Assembly: GCA_964478055.1 (NCBI GenBank)
Contig: CAYZHV010000003.1
Location: 1 to 51,513 of the forward strand
Source: CAYZHV01 sp964478055
GTDB taxonomy: Bacteria; Spirochaetota; Spirochaetia; DSM-27196; Alkalispirochaetaceae
Reading direction: 5' to 3'
Length of the DNA stretch: 51,513 nt
Part shown: positions 16,593 through 23,973 of the stretch, piece after piece
How the letters are laid out: the number at the start of each line of letters is the position of its first letter
Position numbering within the stretch: the first letter of the stretch is position 1
The notes under the pieces: model-generated
What the model saw: only the letters and a program-made list of their open reading frames with translations
The model's database searches: none
What the model was told of the DNA's origin: nothing
Program-made: the position numbers and the translations under genes

Positions 16593-16652
16593 GCATCGCT
16601 ATCGCCCCAGGTTTTGTCTTGCCTTCGCTATACTTCAATGGGGAGGAGCGCA

Positions 16653-17657
16653 ATGAAATCTATCGGGCGCAAGAGCGAATTCGGGCCCATGCAGGGGCGG
16701 ATTCTCGTTCTCCTTCTGCTCTACGCGGCGGTCCTTGGCGGCTGCGGGAACGAGAGACGGACCAGCCAGGGGCTCCGGGACATCCAATTTCAGACTGGTA
16801 TCACCTACAGTGAGGTTCAGGGAGAAGAACTGAAGCTCGACCTTGCTATCCCCTCCCTGGGTAGGGGCCCTTTTCCGGCGATCCTGTTCATACACAAGGG
16901 AGCCTGGGACCGCGGCGGGGTCCGGGATGAGCACCGTGACGACATGTTGGAGGCGGCGAAGCGGGGATTCGTGGGTGTGGCGGCGGACTATCGCTATCCG
17001 GAGGTCCCCGGCAAGGGCGGAACCATGGTGATCGGGCCAGGATTTCCTGAGCAGCTCCAAGACCTTCGGGCGGCGGTCCGCTGGTTACGGGCTAATGCGG
17101 AGGAATACCGGATTGATTCCGATCGGCTTGGGGCCTACGGCTTCGGCTCCGGCGGGGACCTCGCACTTCTGCTTGGGCTTCTGCGAGACGGAGAGATGTT
17201 TGAGCAAGAGGGGCACGGGCAGCAGTACTCCGCGGAGGTACAGGCGGTGGTGCAGGCCAACGCCGGGATGGATTTGCTGGCAGCAGCGCAGATGTGCCGA
17301 GAGGGCTCGGAACTGGTGTCCATCAGATACATTGAGTTTGCCGCTCGCCACCTGGGAGCCACCAAGGAGAACCTAGACGAACTCCTCAGAGTGGCGAGCC
17401 CGATCACCTATGTGAGCGAGGACGATCCGCCTACCTTGAGCCTGCAGGGAAAGTACGATCTTTGGTCCCCTCTTGTTATTGCGGAAGAGTTCGATAGCAG
17501 GATGAGACAAGCCGGAGTCCTCCACACACTTATCTTTCGCCCCGACGTCGGTTCGATAGAAGAAGAACTCTGGAATCGAGAAGAAGAGTTTCCTGTCTGG
17601 AGCTTTTTCAGGACGTACTTATCAGAAAAAGGGGACGCCCTAGTAGCGTCCCCGTAA
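16653..17657 (+). CDS. Alpha/beta-hydrolase-fold lipoprotein, apparently catalytically dead
   Basis: 334 residues. Start ATG 16653 has GGAGGAG 4-5 bases upstream and gives a lipoprotein signal ending in LGGC (Cys31). The fold matches BD-FAE-like esterases: PFPAILFIHKGAWDRGG (oxyanion region, usually HGGGW), the AYGFGSGGDLALLLG elbow and LQGKYDLWSP with the Asp. At the elbow, where esterases have GxSAGG, the nucleophile position is Gly, followed by a Ser one residue later. At the usual GxGH near the C-terminus the sequence reads DVGSIEE, so the catalytic His is missing. It may be a binding or structural pseudo-enzyme. Its end contains a terminator serving the opposite strand. Confidence 0.75.
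   Translation: MKSIGRKSEFGPMQGRILVLLLLYAAVLGGCGNERRTSQGLRDIQFQTGITYSEVQGEELKLDLAIPSLGRGPFPAILFIHKGAWDRGGVRDEHRDDMLEAAKRGFVGVAADYRYPEVPGKGGTMVIGPGFPEQLQDLRAAVRWLRANAEEYRIDSDRLGAYGFGSGGDLALLLGLLRDGEMFEQEGHGQQYSAEVQAVVQANAGMDLLAAAQMCREGSELVSIRYIEFAARHLGATKENLDELLRVASPITYVSEDDPPTLSLQGKYDLWSPLVIAEEFDSRMRQAGVLHTLIFRPDVGSIEEELWNREEEFPVWSFFRTYLSEKGDALVASP
17626..17653 (-). terminator. Intrinsic terminator for the NDH-2/polyprenyl synthase operon, inside the end of the facing gene
   Basis: On the minus strand an 8-bp GC-rich stem (GGGGACGC with GCGTCCCC), a 7-nt loop, then TTTTT. It lies about 85 bp beyond the polyprenyl synthase stop and within the last codons of the plus-strand lipoprotein gene, so those codons serve two roles. 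Confidence 0.8.
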
Positions 17658-17737
17658 CCGTCGCAAAATCTATTGGCTGTCTTGCCCGTGGTAGCCCGTC
17701 TTGCCCGGGGGGAACCAGAGTGGGGTTCTTGGTTTAC

Positions 17738-18763
17738 CTACCACGCCCGGGCGAGGAGCCGTCCGGTTATGGCGCTCAGGGCTTCCCGATCACTGCTCAC
17801 CGGGAGGCGCTCGATCTCGCGTTCCGCCCTTTTGGTGTAGGTCTCCGCGAAGCTTCGAGCGGCAGTGAGTCCACCGGCCTCATGGACCGCTTCCTGGAGT
17901 TTCTTGACCGTGCTCTGCCGCACCGACCGCTCCCGCCGCGCCTTGAGGACCAGGCGTCCGACCCGACCCATCTTGAGCGCTTCCGGCGAGAACCCTCCGA
18001 CGGCGTGGCCGTTCAGATTCCGCTTGAGGGCGAGGATCACCGGTAGGGTCACAACGCCGAGCTTTAAGTCCGTGCCAACGGGCTTGCCCGTCTTGTTTGG
18101 ATCACCCTCGAGGTCGAGGATGTCGTCAACGATCTGAAAGCCCACCCCGATATTGTAGCCGATCCGCCGGAGTGCGTCCGCCTGCCACTCCTCGAGATCA
18201 GCCTCGGTGGCACCTAGATGAAAACTCAGAGTGAAAAGCACCGCGGTCTTACCGATCACCCGGTGGAGGTAGCGACGAACACTCAACCCCTCGGAGAGGG
18301 TGTCCCGCATCTCAGCCATCTCGGAAGAGACGATCCGAGCCACTGCGGTGGAAAGCATTCGGGCGTTCTGCGGTGTGGCACAGTCGGAAACCGCGGAAAA
18401 ACAGCGCGTAAAGAGAAAGTCACCCATCAGCACCGCCCGGCGGCTGCCGTGCTGCAGATGGAGCGCCTGATGACCTCGCCGCTTCTCTGCGCCGTCAACG
18501 ATGTCGTCGTGGATAAGGGAGGCCATGTGGAGCATTTCCACCGCTGCGGCGATCCGGATTATTCGCTCCGGAACCTCCTGCCCCGGATTCCTGATCCGGG
18601 CGGGCAGAAGGGTGAAGGCAGGCCTGAGCAGCTTCGCGTCTCGGCGAGCGAGATCTCCAAGGGCTTTGGAAACCTCGCCGCCGGCTGCAGCAATTTCTCG
18701 GTCAATGACCTCTTGAACTCTGCCCAGCTCCTTCTTGATCGCGGGAAAGTCGTCCCAGAACAT
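17738..18763 (-). CDS. Polyprenyl diphosphate synthase (trans-prenyltransferase, IspB/HepT-like)
   Basis: 341 residues from ATG 18763; condenses isopentenyl diphosphate onto an allylic primer to make the long chain of quinones or other lipids. Both Asp-rich motifs are intact: LIHDDIVDGAEKRRG (first) and FQIVDDILDLEGD (second), with GDFLFTRCF and KTGKPVGTDL between and after. An upstream in-frame extension lies inside the NDH-2 gene and is rejected. Its ATG overlaps the NDH-2 stop by one base (TGATG), so the two are translationally coupled, which argues that the prenyl chain goes to the quinone that NDH-2 reduces. Product length cannot be read reliably. Confidence 0.93.
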   Translation of the reverse strand: MFWDDFPAIKKELGRVQEVIDREIAAAGGEVSKALGDLARRDAKLLRPAFTLLPARIRNPGQEVPERIIRIAAAVEMLHMASLIHDDIVDGAEKRRGHQALHLQHGSRRAVLMGDFLFTRCFSAVSDCATPQNARMLSTAVARIVSSEMAEMRDTLSEGLSVRRYLHRVIGKTAVLFTLSFHLGATEADLEEWQADALRRIGYNIGVGFQIVDDILDLEGDPNKTGKPVGTDLKLGVVTLPVILALKRNLNGHAVGGFSPEALKMGRVGRLVLKARRERSVRQSTVKKLQEAVHEAGGLTAARSFAETYTKRAEREIERLPVSSDREALSAITGRLLARAW

Positions 18764-20751
18764 CAGTCGCGGGGCTCTCCCGTGTAGAGGTAGGTCTTCT
18801 TCGCGAGGGAGGTACCGTTCCACTTGTCGTGGAGCCACGGCATAACCCAGTGATCGAGACCGAATCCGCGACCCGCGCCACCAAGCATCACTATGGAAGC
18901 CATGATGTACCAGAGGAGTTCCGGGTTGCCCCATCCGGAGGCGATGAACATCAGACCGAAACCGATGGATACTACCGCCGCGGGGAAGGTGAGGAATCCG
19001 CCGATCAGCATGAGGCCGATGGCCACCTGCATGAGAACCACACCGGACTGGGCCAGAAAGGCGATGAGCGGTGAGGCTCCGAGGATGTTCTCGGCAAACC
19101 AGTTGTAGATGCCTAACGCCTCGATAAGGGGCTCACCGTACTCGCTCGCCGCTGCTGCGCCTTCGGCGGCACCTTCCGCCGCGGGAGATGCGGCAGATCC
19201 GGCGGCAGGAGAGGCGCTGGAAGCCGCGTCCCCGGCTTCTCCAAAGGTCACGCCGGGAAGCCGGATCGCGCCGGTCCAAACTTCTGAGAGACCTTCCTCT
19301 CCAGGATTGAGCCAGCCGTCACGAATGTGCTTAATGCCCTCGGCTAGCCATTTGCCGCCGAGCCAGAGCCGCAATGGCACCGCCCAGTAGACCGGGACCT
19401 TCCAGGCAAAGTGGCCGCCAAACATCGAGCGGTGCTCCTTGATGTCGAGGAACTCCTCTCGGATATAGTTCCAGCAGGCGTTTACTCCGGCAAGGCCAAA
19501 GAGGTAGTGGAGGTTAATCAGGTGCTTAACGGCAAGGGCGAAGAAGCCGTAGAGCTTAAGGCCACCCATGACGTCGGCAACACCGTACTTACCGCCAACG
19601 GAGACCATGAAGCCGTGATAGTTTGACTTGAACGCCTCCATCTCCTTCCCTTCGATCTTTCGGGAGATGTTTTTGGCTGCGGTCTCGGCGGTCTGAAGGG
19701 CGGTTTCGACAACCTGAGGAAGGACTTTTTCTCCCTCGAGGTACCAGACGATATCGCCAACCACAAAGACGTTCTCGTGGTCCACGGACTGCATGTCCTC
19801 GTTAACCAGGAGGCGTCCCCGCTGACCGACGATGTACCGCTCGTCCTCATCGAATCGGCACCCGGCCATTCCGTGGATACCTTCGATGGAAGCGATGGAG
19901 CACTCACCGCGAGCAGTCTTACCCTTGGTGAGGTCGATCTTGGCGCTGAACTCGCCACCGTGGATACCGGCGGTCCAGATAAAGGTGTCTGTGTCGATGG
20001 TCTTCTCACCAACGATAACTTTGCCTTCCTCAGCACCGGTAATCATGCTGTTGAGCATGATCTCGCCGCCCATCTTCTTCAGGCGCTGCTCCGCCTTGTC
20101 CCGAGGACCTTCGGAGAAGTTGGGGAGAATGCTGTCCATCGCCTCGATGATAAGCACCCGCACTTCTCGCGGGTTGATATGATACTTCGGACAGAGGGTG
20201 TCTTTTCGCTCGAGAAGCTCGCCGGCAAGCTCGATACCGGTAAACCCGGCCCCGGCGATGGTGAAGGTGAGCATCTTTCGTCGTTCGTCCGGATCGGGTT
20301 CCTTCGCGGCTTCCCTGAAGCGATCCTCCACGTGGGTACGAATCCGAATCGCATCCTCCAAAGACCAGAGGGTAAAGCTATTCTCCTGCACACCGGGAAT
20401 ACCGAAGAACTCCGGCGCACCGCCGGCTCCGATGACCAGGTAATCGTAGTGGTACTCGGCGCCCTCGGACTTGAGGACGTTGTTCTCGAAGTCTGCGCCG
20501 GTTATCTCGTCGATGACGACATTTACCCGCTTGCCACCAAAAATCTTATGGAAGCTTACCTGCACCGCCTCGGGCTCCGTGCGGGATCCGGCGATCTCAT
20601 GAAGCTCCGTCATCAACGTATGGTACGGGTTCTTGTCAATCAGGGTGATCTCGATATCCTTGCGGCGCTTATACTTCTTGTGAAGCGTTTTTGCAGCTTC
20701 AACTCCACCGTATCCACCGCCGAGGATAACGATTCGTGTCTTCTGGCTCAT
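18763..20751 (-). CDS. Type II NADH dehydrogenase fused to a DoxX-like membrane domain
   Basis: 662 residues; a flavoprotein that would pass electrons from NADH to a membrane quinone without pumping protons. Residues 1-430 are the NDH-2 part: FAD motif VILGGGYGGVEAA (from residue 8), NAD motif IAGAGFTGIELAGELL (about 165-180) and the FAD-closing NVFVVGDIVW. After an amphipathic stretch and an Ala/Ser/Pro-rich linker (about 528-560) comes a hydrophobic domain with about four helices (GVVLMQVAIGLMLIGGFLTF) like DoxX. Ordinary NDH-2 is about 400-450 residues; extended forms occur in flavin-based extracellular electron transfer loci. GGAGG stands 7 bases before ATG 20751. Confidence 0.9.
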   Translation of the reverse strand: MSQKTRIVILGGGYGGVEAAKTLHKKYKRRKDIEITLIDKNPYHTLMTELHEIAGSRTEPEAVQVSFHKIFGGKRVNVVIDEITGADFENNVLKSEGAEYHYDYLVIGAGGAPEFFGIPGVQENSFTLWSLEDAIRIRTHVEDRFREAAKEPDPDERRKMLTFTIAGAGFTGIELAGELLERKDTLCPKYHINPREVRVLIIEAMDSILPNFSEGPRDKAEQRLKKMGGEIMLNSMITGAEEGKVIVGEKTIDTDTFIWTAGIHGGEFSAKIDLTKGKTARGECSIASIEGIHGMAGCRFDEDERYIVGQRGRLLVNEDMQSVDHENVFVVGDIVWYLEGEKVLPQVVETALQTAETAAKNISRKIEGKEMEAFKSNYHGFMVSVGGKYGVADVMGGLKLYGFFALAVKHLINLHYLFGLAGVNACWNYIREEFLDIKEHRSMFGGHFAWKVPVYWAVPLRLWLGGKWLAEGIKHIRDGWLNPGEEGLSEVWTGAIRLPGVTFGEAGDAASSASPAAGSAASPAAEGAAEGAAAASEYGEPLIEALGIYNWFAENILGASPLIAFLAQSGVVLMQVAIGLMLIGGFLTFPAAVVSIGFGLMFIASGWGNPELLWYIMASIVMLGGAGRGFGLDHWVMPWLHDKWNGTSLAKKTYLYTGEPRD

Positions 20752-20878
20752 AGATGACCTCCCGGTCTCAATAAGTTACTCTGCATCTGCAAAACGCGGA
20801 ATTAGGTGTACCTGGGGTTTTTCCGGCTCTGGCGTACGCAGGTCGTAGTAAAGCTATGGATCAATCGGTAAAAATATA

Positions 20879-20908
20879 ATGACATATTGCCTCGGAAATT
20901 GCTACCCT
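20879..20908 (+). promoter_or_regulatory. Promoter of apbE with near-leaderless spacing
   Basis: ATGACA (20879-20884), an 18-bp spacer, TACCCT (20903-20908), then 9 bases to ATG 20918. A perfect TATAAT at 20875-20880 just upstream is a second possible -10. No ribosome site precedes the start codon. Confidence 0.5.
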
Positions 20909-20917
20909 GAAGATCAC

Positions 20918-21988
20918 ATGAAATCGCAAAAGAAGCACGTTTTAGTGCGCAGTTTCACAATAATTTTCCTGGGAGCCCTCTTTAGTGCAGCGGTTCTCAC
21001 CGGCTGCGCGGGCCGTCCCGATCCATCGGAGGACCCGGTCAGTCGAACCGAGTACGCCCTGGGTACCTACATCTCCGTCCGGGTCTACGCTGAGGTGGAA
21101 GATGAGCTCCTGCAGGAGGTCTTCGACCGGGTAATGGAAATCGAATCGAAGATGAGCGTCTCCGAGGATGACTACGACACCACGGAGCTTTTGGAGCTCA
21201 ATCGGCGAGCCGGAGAAGAGCCGTACCAGGTCTCCCCGGATACCTATGAGGTTCTCGAAGCGGCTCGGGAGTACTCGGAGCTTACCGAAGGAGCTTTCGA
21301 CCTTTCCATAGGACCCCTTGTGAGCCTCTGGAACATCGGTTCCGAGGACGCCGCGGTACCGGAGGAAGAGGCAATAGTCGAGGCCGTGAGCAAGGTAGAC
21401 TACAGCAACGTCCGCTTCGAAGGAAACAATACGATCTATCTGGAAGAAGCGGAAATGGCAGTCGACGTGGGAGCGATTGCCAAAGGGTACGCCGCGGACC
21501 AGGCCGCACGAATCCTCATGGACGCCGGCGTCGAGCACGCCCTCCTCGATTTTGGAGGAAACATTCTCACCATAGGGAACAAGCCGGACGGCTCCCAGTG
21601 GCGGATTGGCATACAACATCCAGAGGAGTCCCGAAACCAGTATCTCGGAATCCTGGAAGGCGTGGACGAAACGATAGTCACCTCCGGTCCCTACGAGCGC
21701 TACTTCATCGAGGAGGGCGTACGGTACCACCACATCCTCGATCGCAGGACCGGATACCCCGCGCGAAATGGCTTGCTGAGTGCCACTATTGTCGCCGAGG
21801 AGTCCATGCGGGCGGACGCCCTCTCTACAGCGACTTTTGTTCTCGGTATGGAAGAGGCTCAGGAGCTCGTACTCTCTTTAGAAGAGGTAGAGGCGATCTT
21901 TGTCACCGAGGAGCAGGAGGTGTGGGTCTCACCGGGGCTTCGAGAACGCTTCGATCTCACCGCTCCGAACTACGAGCTCATGGGTTGA
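20918..21988 (+). CDS. apbE: FAD:protein FMN transferase (ApbE), lipoprotein
   Basis: 356 residues; transfers FMN from FAD onto Thr/Ser of exported flavoproteins, outside the cytoplasm. Lipoprotein signal ends VLTGC (Cys30). Family motifs: GTYISVRVY after the mature start, DVGAIAKGYAADQAA, LLDFGGNI, and YHHILDRRTGYPA, with the Mg-binding Asp/Thr region near ADALSTATFVLG, all intact. ATG 20918 is preferred because it directly precedes the signal peptide; an in-frame ATG at 20879 overlaps the promoter. Divergent from NDH-2 and facing the NusG-II gene. No target protein with an FMN-binding domain is visible in this window. Confidence 0.93.
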   Translation: MKSQKKHVLVRSFTIIFLGALFSAAVLTGCAGRPDPSEDPVSRTEYALGTYISVRVYAEVEDELLQEVFDRVMEIESKMSVSEDDYDTTELLELNRRAGEEPYQVSPDTYEVLEAAREYSELTEGAFDLSIGPLVSLWNIGSEDAAVPEEEAIVEAVSKVDYSNVRFEGNNTIYLEEAEMAVDVGAIAKGYAADQAARILMDAGVEHALLDFGGNILTIGNKPDGSQWRIGIQHPEESRNQYLGILEGVDETIVTSGPYERYFIEEGVRYHHILDRRTGYPARNGLLSATIVAEESMRADALSTATFVLGMEEAQELVLSLEEVEAIFVTEEQEVWVSPGLRERFDLTAPNYELMG

Positions 21989-22049
21989 GCGGCGGCAGTA
22001 TCCCGAGGGCAGCTCCGCCGGCCAAAATGTGGACACCTTCCAAGATACG

Positions 22050-22115
22050 CCCATAGTGTAGCTATAATGTTCCTAGAATGCGCCTAAAATGTACCTAGAA
22101 TGTGCCTAGAATGTG
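22050..22115. repeat. 11-bp tandem repeat array at the convergent apbE/NusG-II 3' ends
   Basis: Units of the form CCTAGAATGNN start at 22061, 22072, 22083, 22094 and 22105, with exact 11-bp spacing. A degenerate unit precedes them at 22050 (8 of 11 matches). The last unit contains the TAG stop of the NusG-II gene, so the array may have grown from that 3' end. The period is close to one helical turn, which would present identical sites on one DNA face. No hairpin or T-run, so not a terminator. Confidence 0.85.
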
Positions 22116-22483
22116 CCGGCGTCGACGCCTGACTCTTCTTCCTCTTCGCTCTTTCTGACCTGAACGAATACTCTATTCGGCAGGCACGCCGCCCATTGCT
22201 GGTCCTCTTCGAGCCAGCCCGCGGCGATACAGATCTTGTCCCGGCAGGGGCTGCTCACAAATCGGGCTCTGCCGTCTTCTATCTCCACCACCGTATGCTC
22301 ATGCAGAGGCCCTTCGAACTCAAGGGTGCGGTCCTGATCCAGGGGGTAGAGAAAGGTCCCTTCGTCGGTCTCCACCACAACCGAGTTCTCCTGGCCCCCC
22401 TGTTCCACCGCGTAGAGCGAGAAGCCGACAATCACTGCCACCGCAAAGAGCACGGCAACGATGTCGAAGGGGCGAACTCTCAT
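22106..22483 (-). CDS. NusG domain II-family membrane-anchored protein (EetA-like)
   Basis: 125 residues: one N-terminal membrane helix (DIVAVLFAVAVIVGFSLYA) then a small extracytoplasmic beta domain. The NusG-II signature appears as VVEIEDGRARFVSSPCRDKI followed by CIAAGW and WAACLPNRVFVQV, with three Cys in the domain, two of them in the PCRDKIC loop. The family is found beside ApbE, FMN-binding proteins and Rnf-type or flavin-based extracellular electron transfer genes; the precise role is not known. The tail is acidic (KSEEEEES) and ends in the repeat array. Start overlaps the NYN gene stop as ATGA. Confidence 0.85.
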   Translation of the reverse strand: MRVRPFDIVAVLFAVAVIVGFSLYAVEQGGQENSVVVETDEGTFLYPLDQDRTLEFEGPLHEHTVVEIEDGRARFVSSPCRDKICIAAGWLEEDQQWAACLPNRVFVQVRKSEEEEESGVDAGTF

Positions 22484-23232
22484 CGTTTGCGCTTGTCCCT
22501 AATAAAGACTTCCTTCCCCGGTGAGTTCTGCGCCTGTCGCTCGTCGATGTCGAAGAGATCGATCGCTTTAATAAGCTCTCCGAGCTTCTTGTAGCCGTAG
22601 TTCCGGGGGTCGAACTCCGAGCTCTTGTTGGAGATGTTCTGGCCGACCACGGCGAGATGAGCCCAGCCGTACTCGTCCTCGGAGTCCTCCACGGCGTTGC
22701 GGACCAGATTAACCAGGCGAGTGTCCATCTTGAGCTCGTTCTTGCCCTTTCGTCGCTTCTGCGGCTCCTGCACCTCCCCCTTCTCTTCTTTTCGAAGTAC
22801 CTCGGTGTAGGTGAACTTGTCGCAGGCCCGAACGAAAGGCTTCGGCGTCTTTTCCTCTCCGAAGCCGTAAACCGGTAGCCCCGCCTCTCTGATCCGAGCG
22901 GAGAGTCTGGTAAAGTCACTGTCGCTCGAGACGATACAGAATCCATCAACCCGCTCGGAGTAGAGAATATCCATGGCGTCTATGATCATGGCGCTGTCGG
23001 TGGCGTTCTTTCCCCGGGTGTAGGCGAACTGTTGGATCGGTTGAATTGAATAGTCGTTGAGGACCTCCTTCCACCCCTTTAGGGCGGTGTTGGTCCAGTC
23101 TCCGTAAATGCGCTTGACGCTGGCGACGCCGTAGTTCGCGACCTCTTCGAGGAGTCCTTCGATAATGGAAGGCTGGGTGTTGTCCGCGTCAATGAGCACC
23201 GCCAGGTGAAGTTGTCCATCCATGCGCTTCAT
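22480..23232 (-). CDS. NYN (PIN-like) domain protein with C-terminal OST-HTH/LOTUS-like domain
   Basis: 250 residues. Residues 8-140 are a NYN nuclease-like domain of the LabA/DUF88 type: AVLIDADNTQPS (metal Asp), GKNATDSAMIIDAMDILY and FCIVSSDSDFTRLSARIREA supply the conserved acidic residues, so RNase activity is plausible. A basic linker (QKRRKGKNE) leads to about 180-245, where NKSSEFDPRNYGYKKLGELI matches the OST-HTH/LOTUS fold proposed to bind RNA. Start ATG 23232 has a TAGAGT box 7 bases upstream and a -35-like TTGCAA 18 bases before that, so it is probably leaderless. Coupled to the NusG-II gene downstream. RNA targets unknown. Confidence 0.88.
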   Translation of the reverse strand: MKRMDGQLHLAVLIDADNTQPSIIEGLLEEVANYGVASVKRIYGDWTNTALKGWKEVLNDYSIQPIQQFAYTRGKNATDSAMIIDAMDILYSERVDGFCIVSSDSDFTRLSARIREAGLPVYGFGEEKTPKPFVRACDKFTYTEVLRKEEKGEVQEPQKRRKGKNELKMDTRLVNLVRNAVEDSEDEYGWAHLAVVGQNISNKSSEFDPRNYGYKKLGELIKAIDLFDIDERQAQNSPGKEVFIRDKRKR

Positions 23233-23239
23233 GAGTCAA

Positions 23240-23269
23240 ACTCTACGGTGGAATGTAGTGAAGTTGCAA
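23240..23269 (-). promoter_or_regulatory. Promoter of the NYN gene, leaderless geometry
   Basis: Minus strand: TTGCAA (23269-23264), 18-bp spacer, TAGAGT (23245-23240), seven bases, ATG 23232. TTGCAA is its own reverse complement. Confidence 0.6.
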
Positions 23270-23281
23270 CGCGTTCAATAG

Positions 23282-23287
23282 TATAGT
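23282..23287 (+). promoter_or_regulatory. Candidate -10 box (TATAGT) for the prenol kinase-like gene
   Basis: TATAGT ends 8 bases before ATG 23296, with no ribosome site and no clear -35. It fits the leaderless pattern seen at many first genes here. Confidence 0.4.
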
Positions 23288-23295
23288 GTGCGGTA

Positions 23296-23973
23296 ATGCA
23301 GAACTGGATCGGCATAATTCTCTCCTTTGTTTTTGTCTTCGGCATCCTGGGCATTGCGCAGCTCCTAGCTGCTCTGCGACTCTTTTCTCCGCCGGTAACG
23401 CGAAAGTTCGTCCACATCGGCGTCTCGCACTGGTGGATCATCGCCGTACCGTTCTTTGACACCGTCGCGTTTGCAGTGGTCGGTCCGGTGGTCTTCATTC
23501 TCCTGAACGCCCTTTCTCTGAAACGACAGCTCTTCAGCGCGATGGAGATGCCCCAAGAGCCGGGTAAGCCCTTCAATCTCGGGACGGTTTTCTTTCCCGT
23601 ATCTCTGCTTGTCCTCGTGTTCATCACCTTTCTGACGGACATGCCTCGTTGGATCGGAGGTATGTCGATCCTGATCCTCGGATGGGGCGACGGAATGGCA
23701 GCGATCGCCGGTATGGTGGCCGGCACACGACGGTACACCGTATTTGGTCAGCGAAAGAGCGTCCTCGGTAGCTTGGCGATGTTTCTCTTCGCGCTGATTG
23801 TCCTGCTCATATACTCTTACATCCATCTTCCAGTTTCAACCGGATATATCTGGCTCGCCGCGGCAACCACCGCCCTCATGGCCACGGCCGTTGAGGGGCT
23901 CACGCCCCTGGGTCTGGACAACCTCACGGTTCCCATCCTCGTCGGGCTCTTCTACTACGGAGTCTTTCTCTGA
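23296..23973 (+). CDS. Membrane prenol kinase-like protein (dolichol/phytol kinase, SEC59/VTE5 family)
   Basis: 225 residues, about six or seven membrane segments. It carries the CTP-dependent polyprenol/phytol kinase motif: GWGDGMAAIAGMVAG, then the basic RRYTVFGQRKSVLGSLAMF and, near the C-terminus, GLTPLGLDNLTVPI. The N-terminus has VTRKFVHIGVSHWW, typical of phytol kinase and CDP-diacylglycerol synthase relatives. By family it would phosphorylate an isoprenoid alcohol to the monophosphate. The stop overlaps the next gene's ATG by one base; that gene resembles the enzyme adding the second phosphate. The natural alcohol is unknown. Confidence 0.82.
   Translation: MQNWIGIILSFVFVFGILGIAQLLAALRLFSPPVTRKFVHIGVSHWWIIAVPFFDTVAFAVVGPVVFILLNALSLKRQLFSAMEMPQEPGKPFNLGTVFFPVSLLVLVFITFLTDMPRWIGGMSILILGWGDGMAAIAGMVAGTRRYTVFGQRKSVLGSLAMFLFALIVLLIYSYIHLPVSTGYIWLAAATTALMATAVEGLTPLGLDNLTVPILVGLFYYGVFL

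Noticed and set aside
18764..18934. 57-residue N-terminal extension of the polyprenyl synthase
   Set aside because: It lies inside the NDH-2 coding end and lacks family similarity; ATG 18763 fits the family start and couples to NDH-2.
22062..22069. TATAAT-like promoter in the first 11-bp repeat unit
   Set aside because: It is one unit of an array lying between convergent gene ends, with no gene downstream on that strand and no -35.
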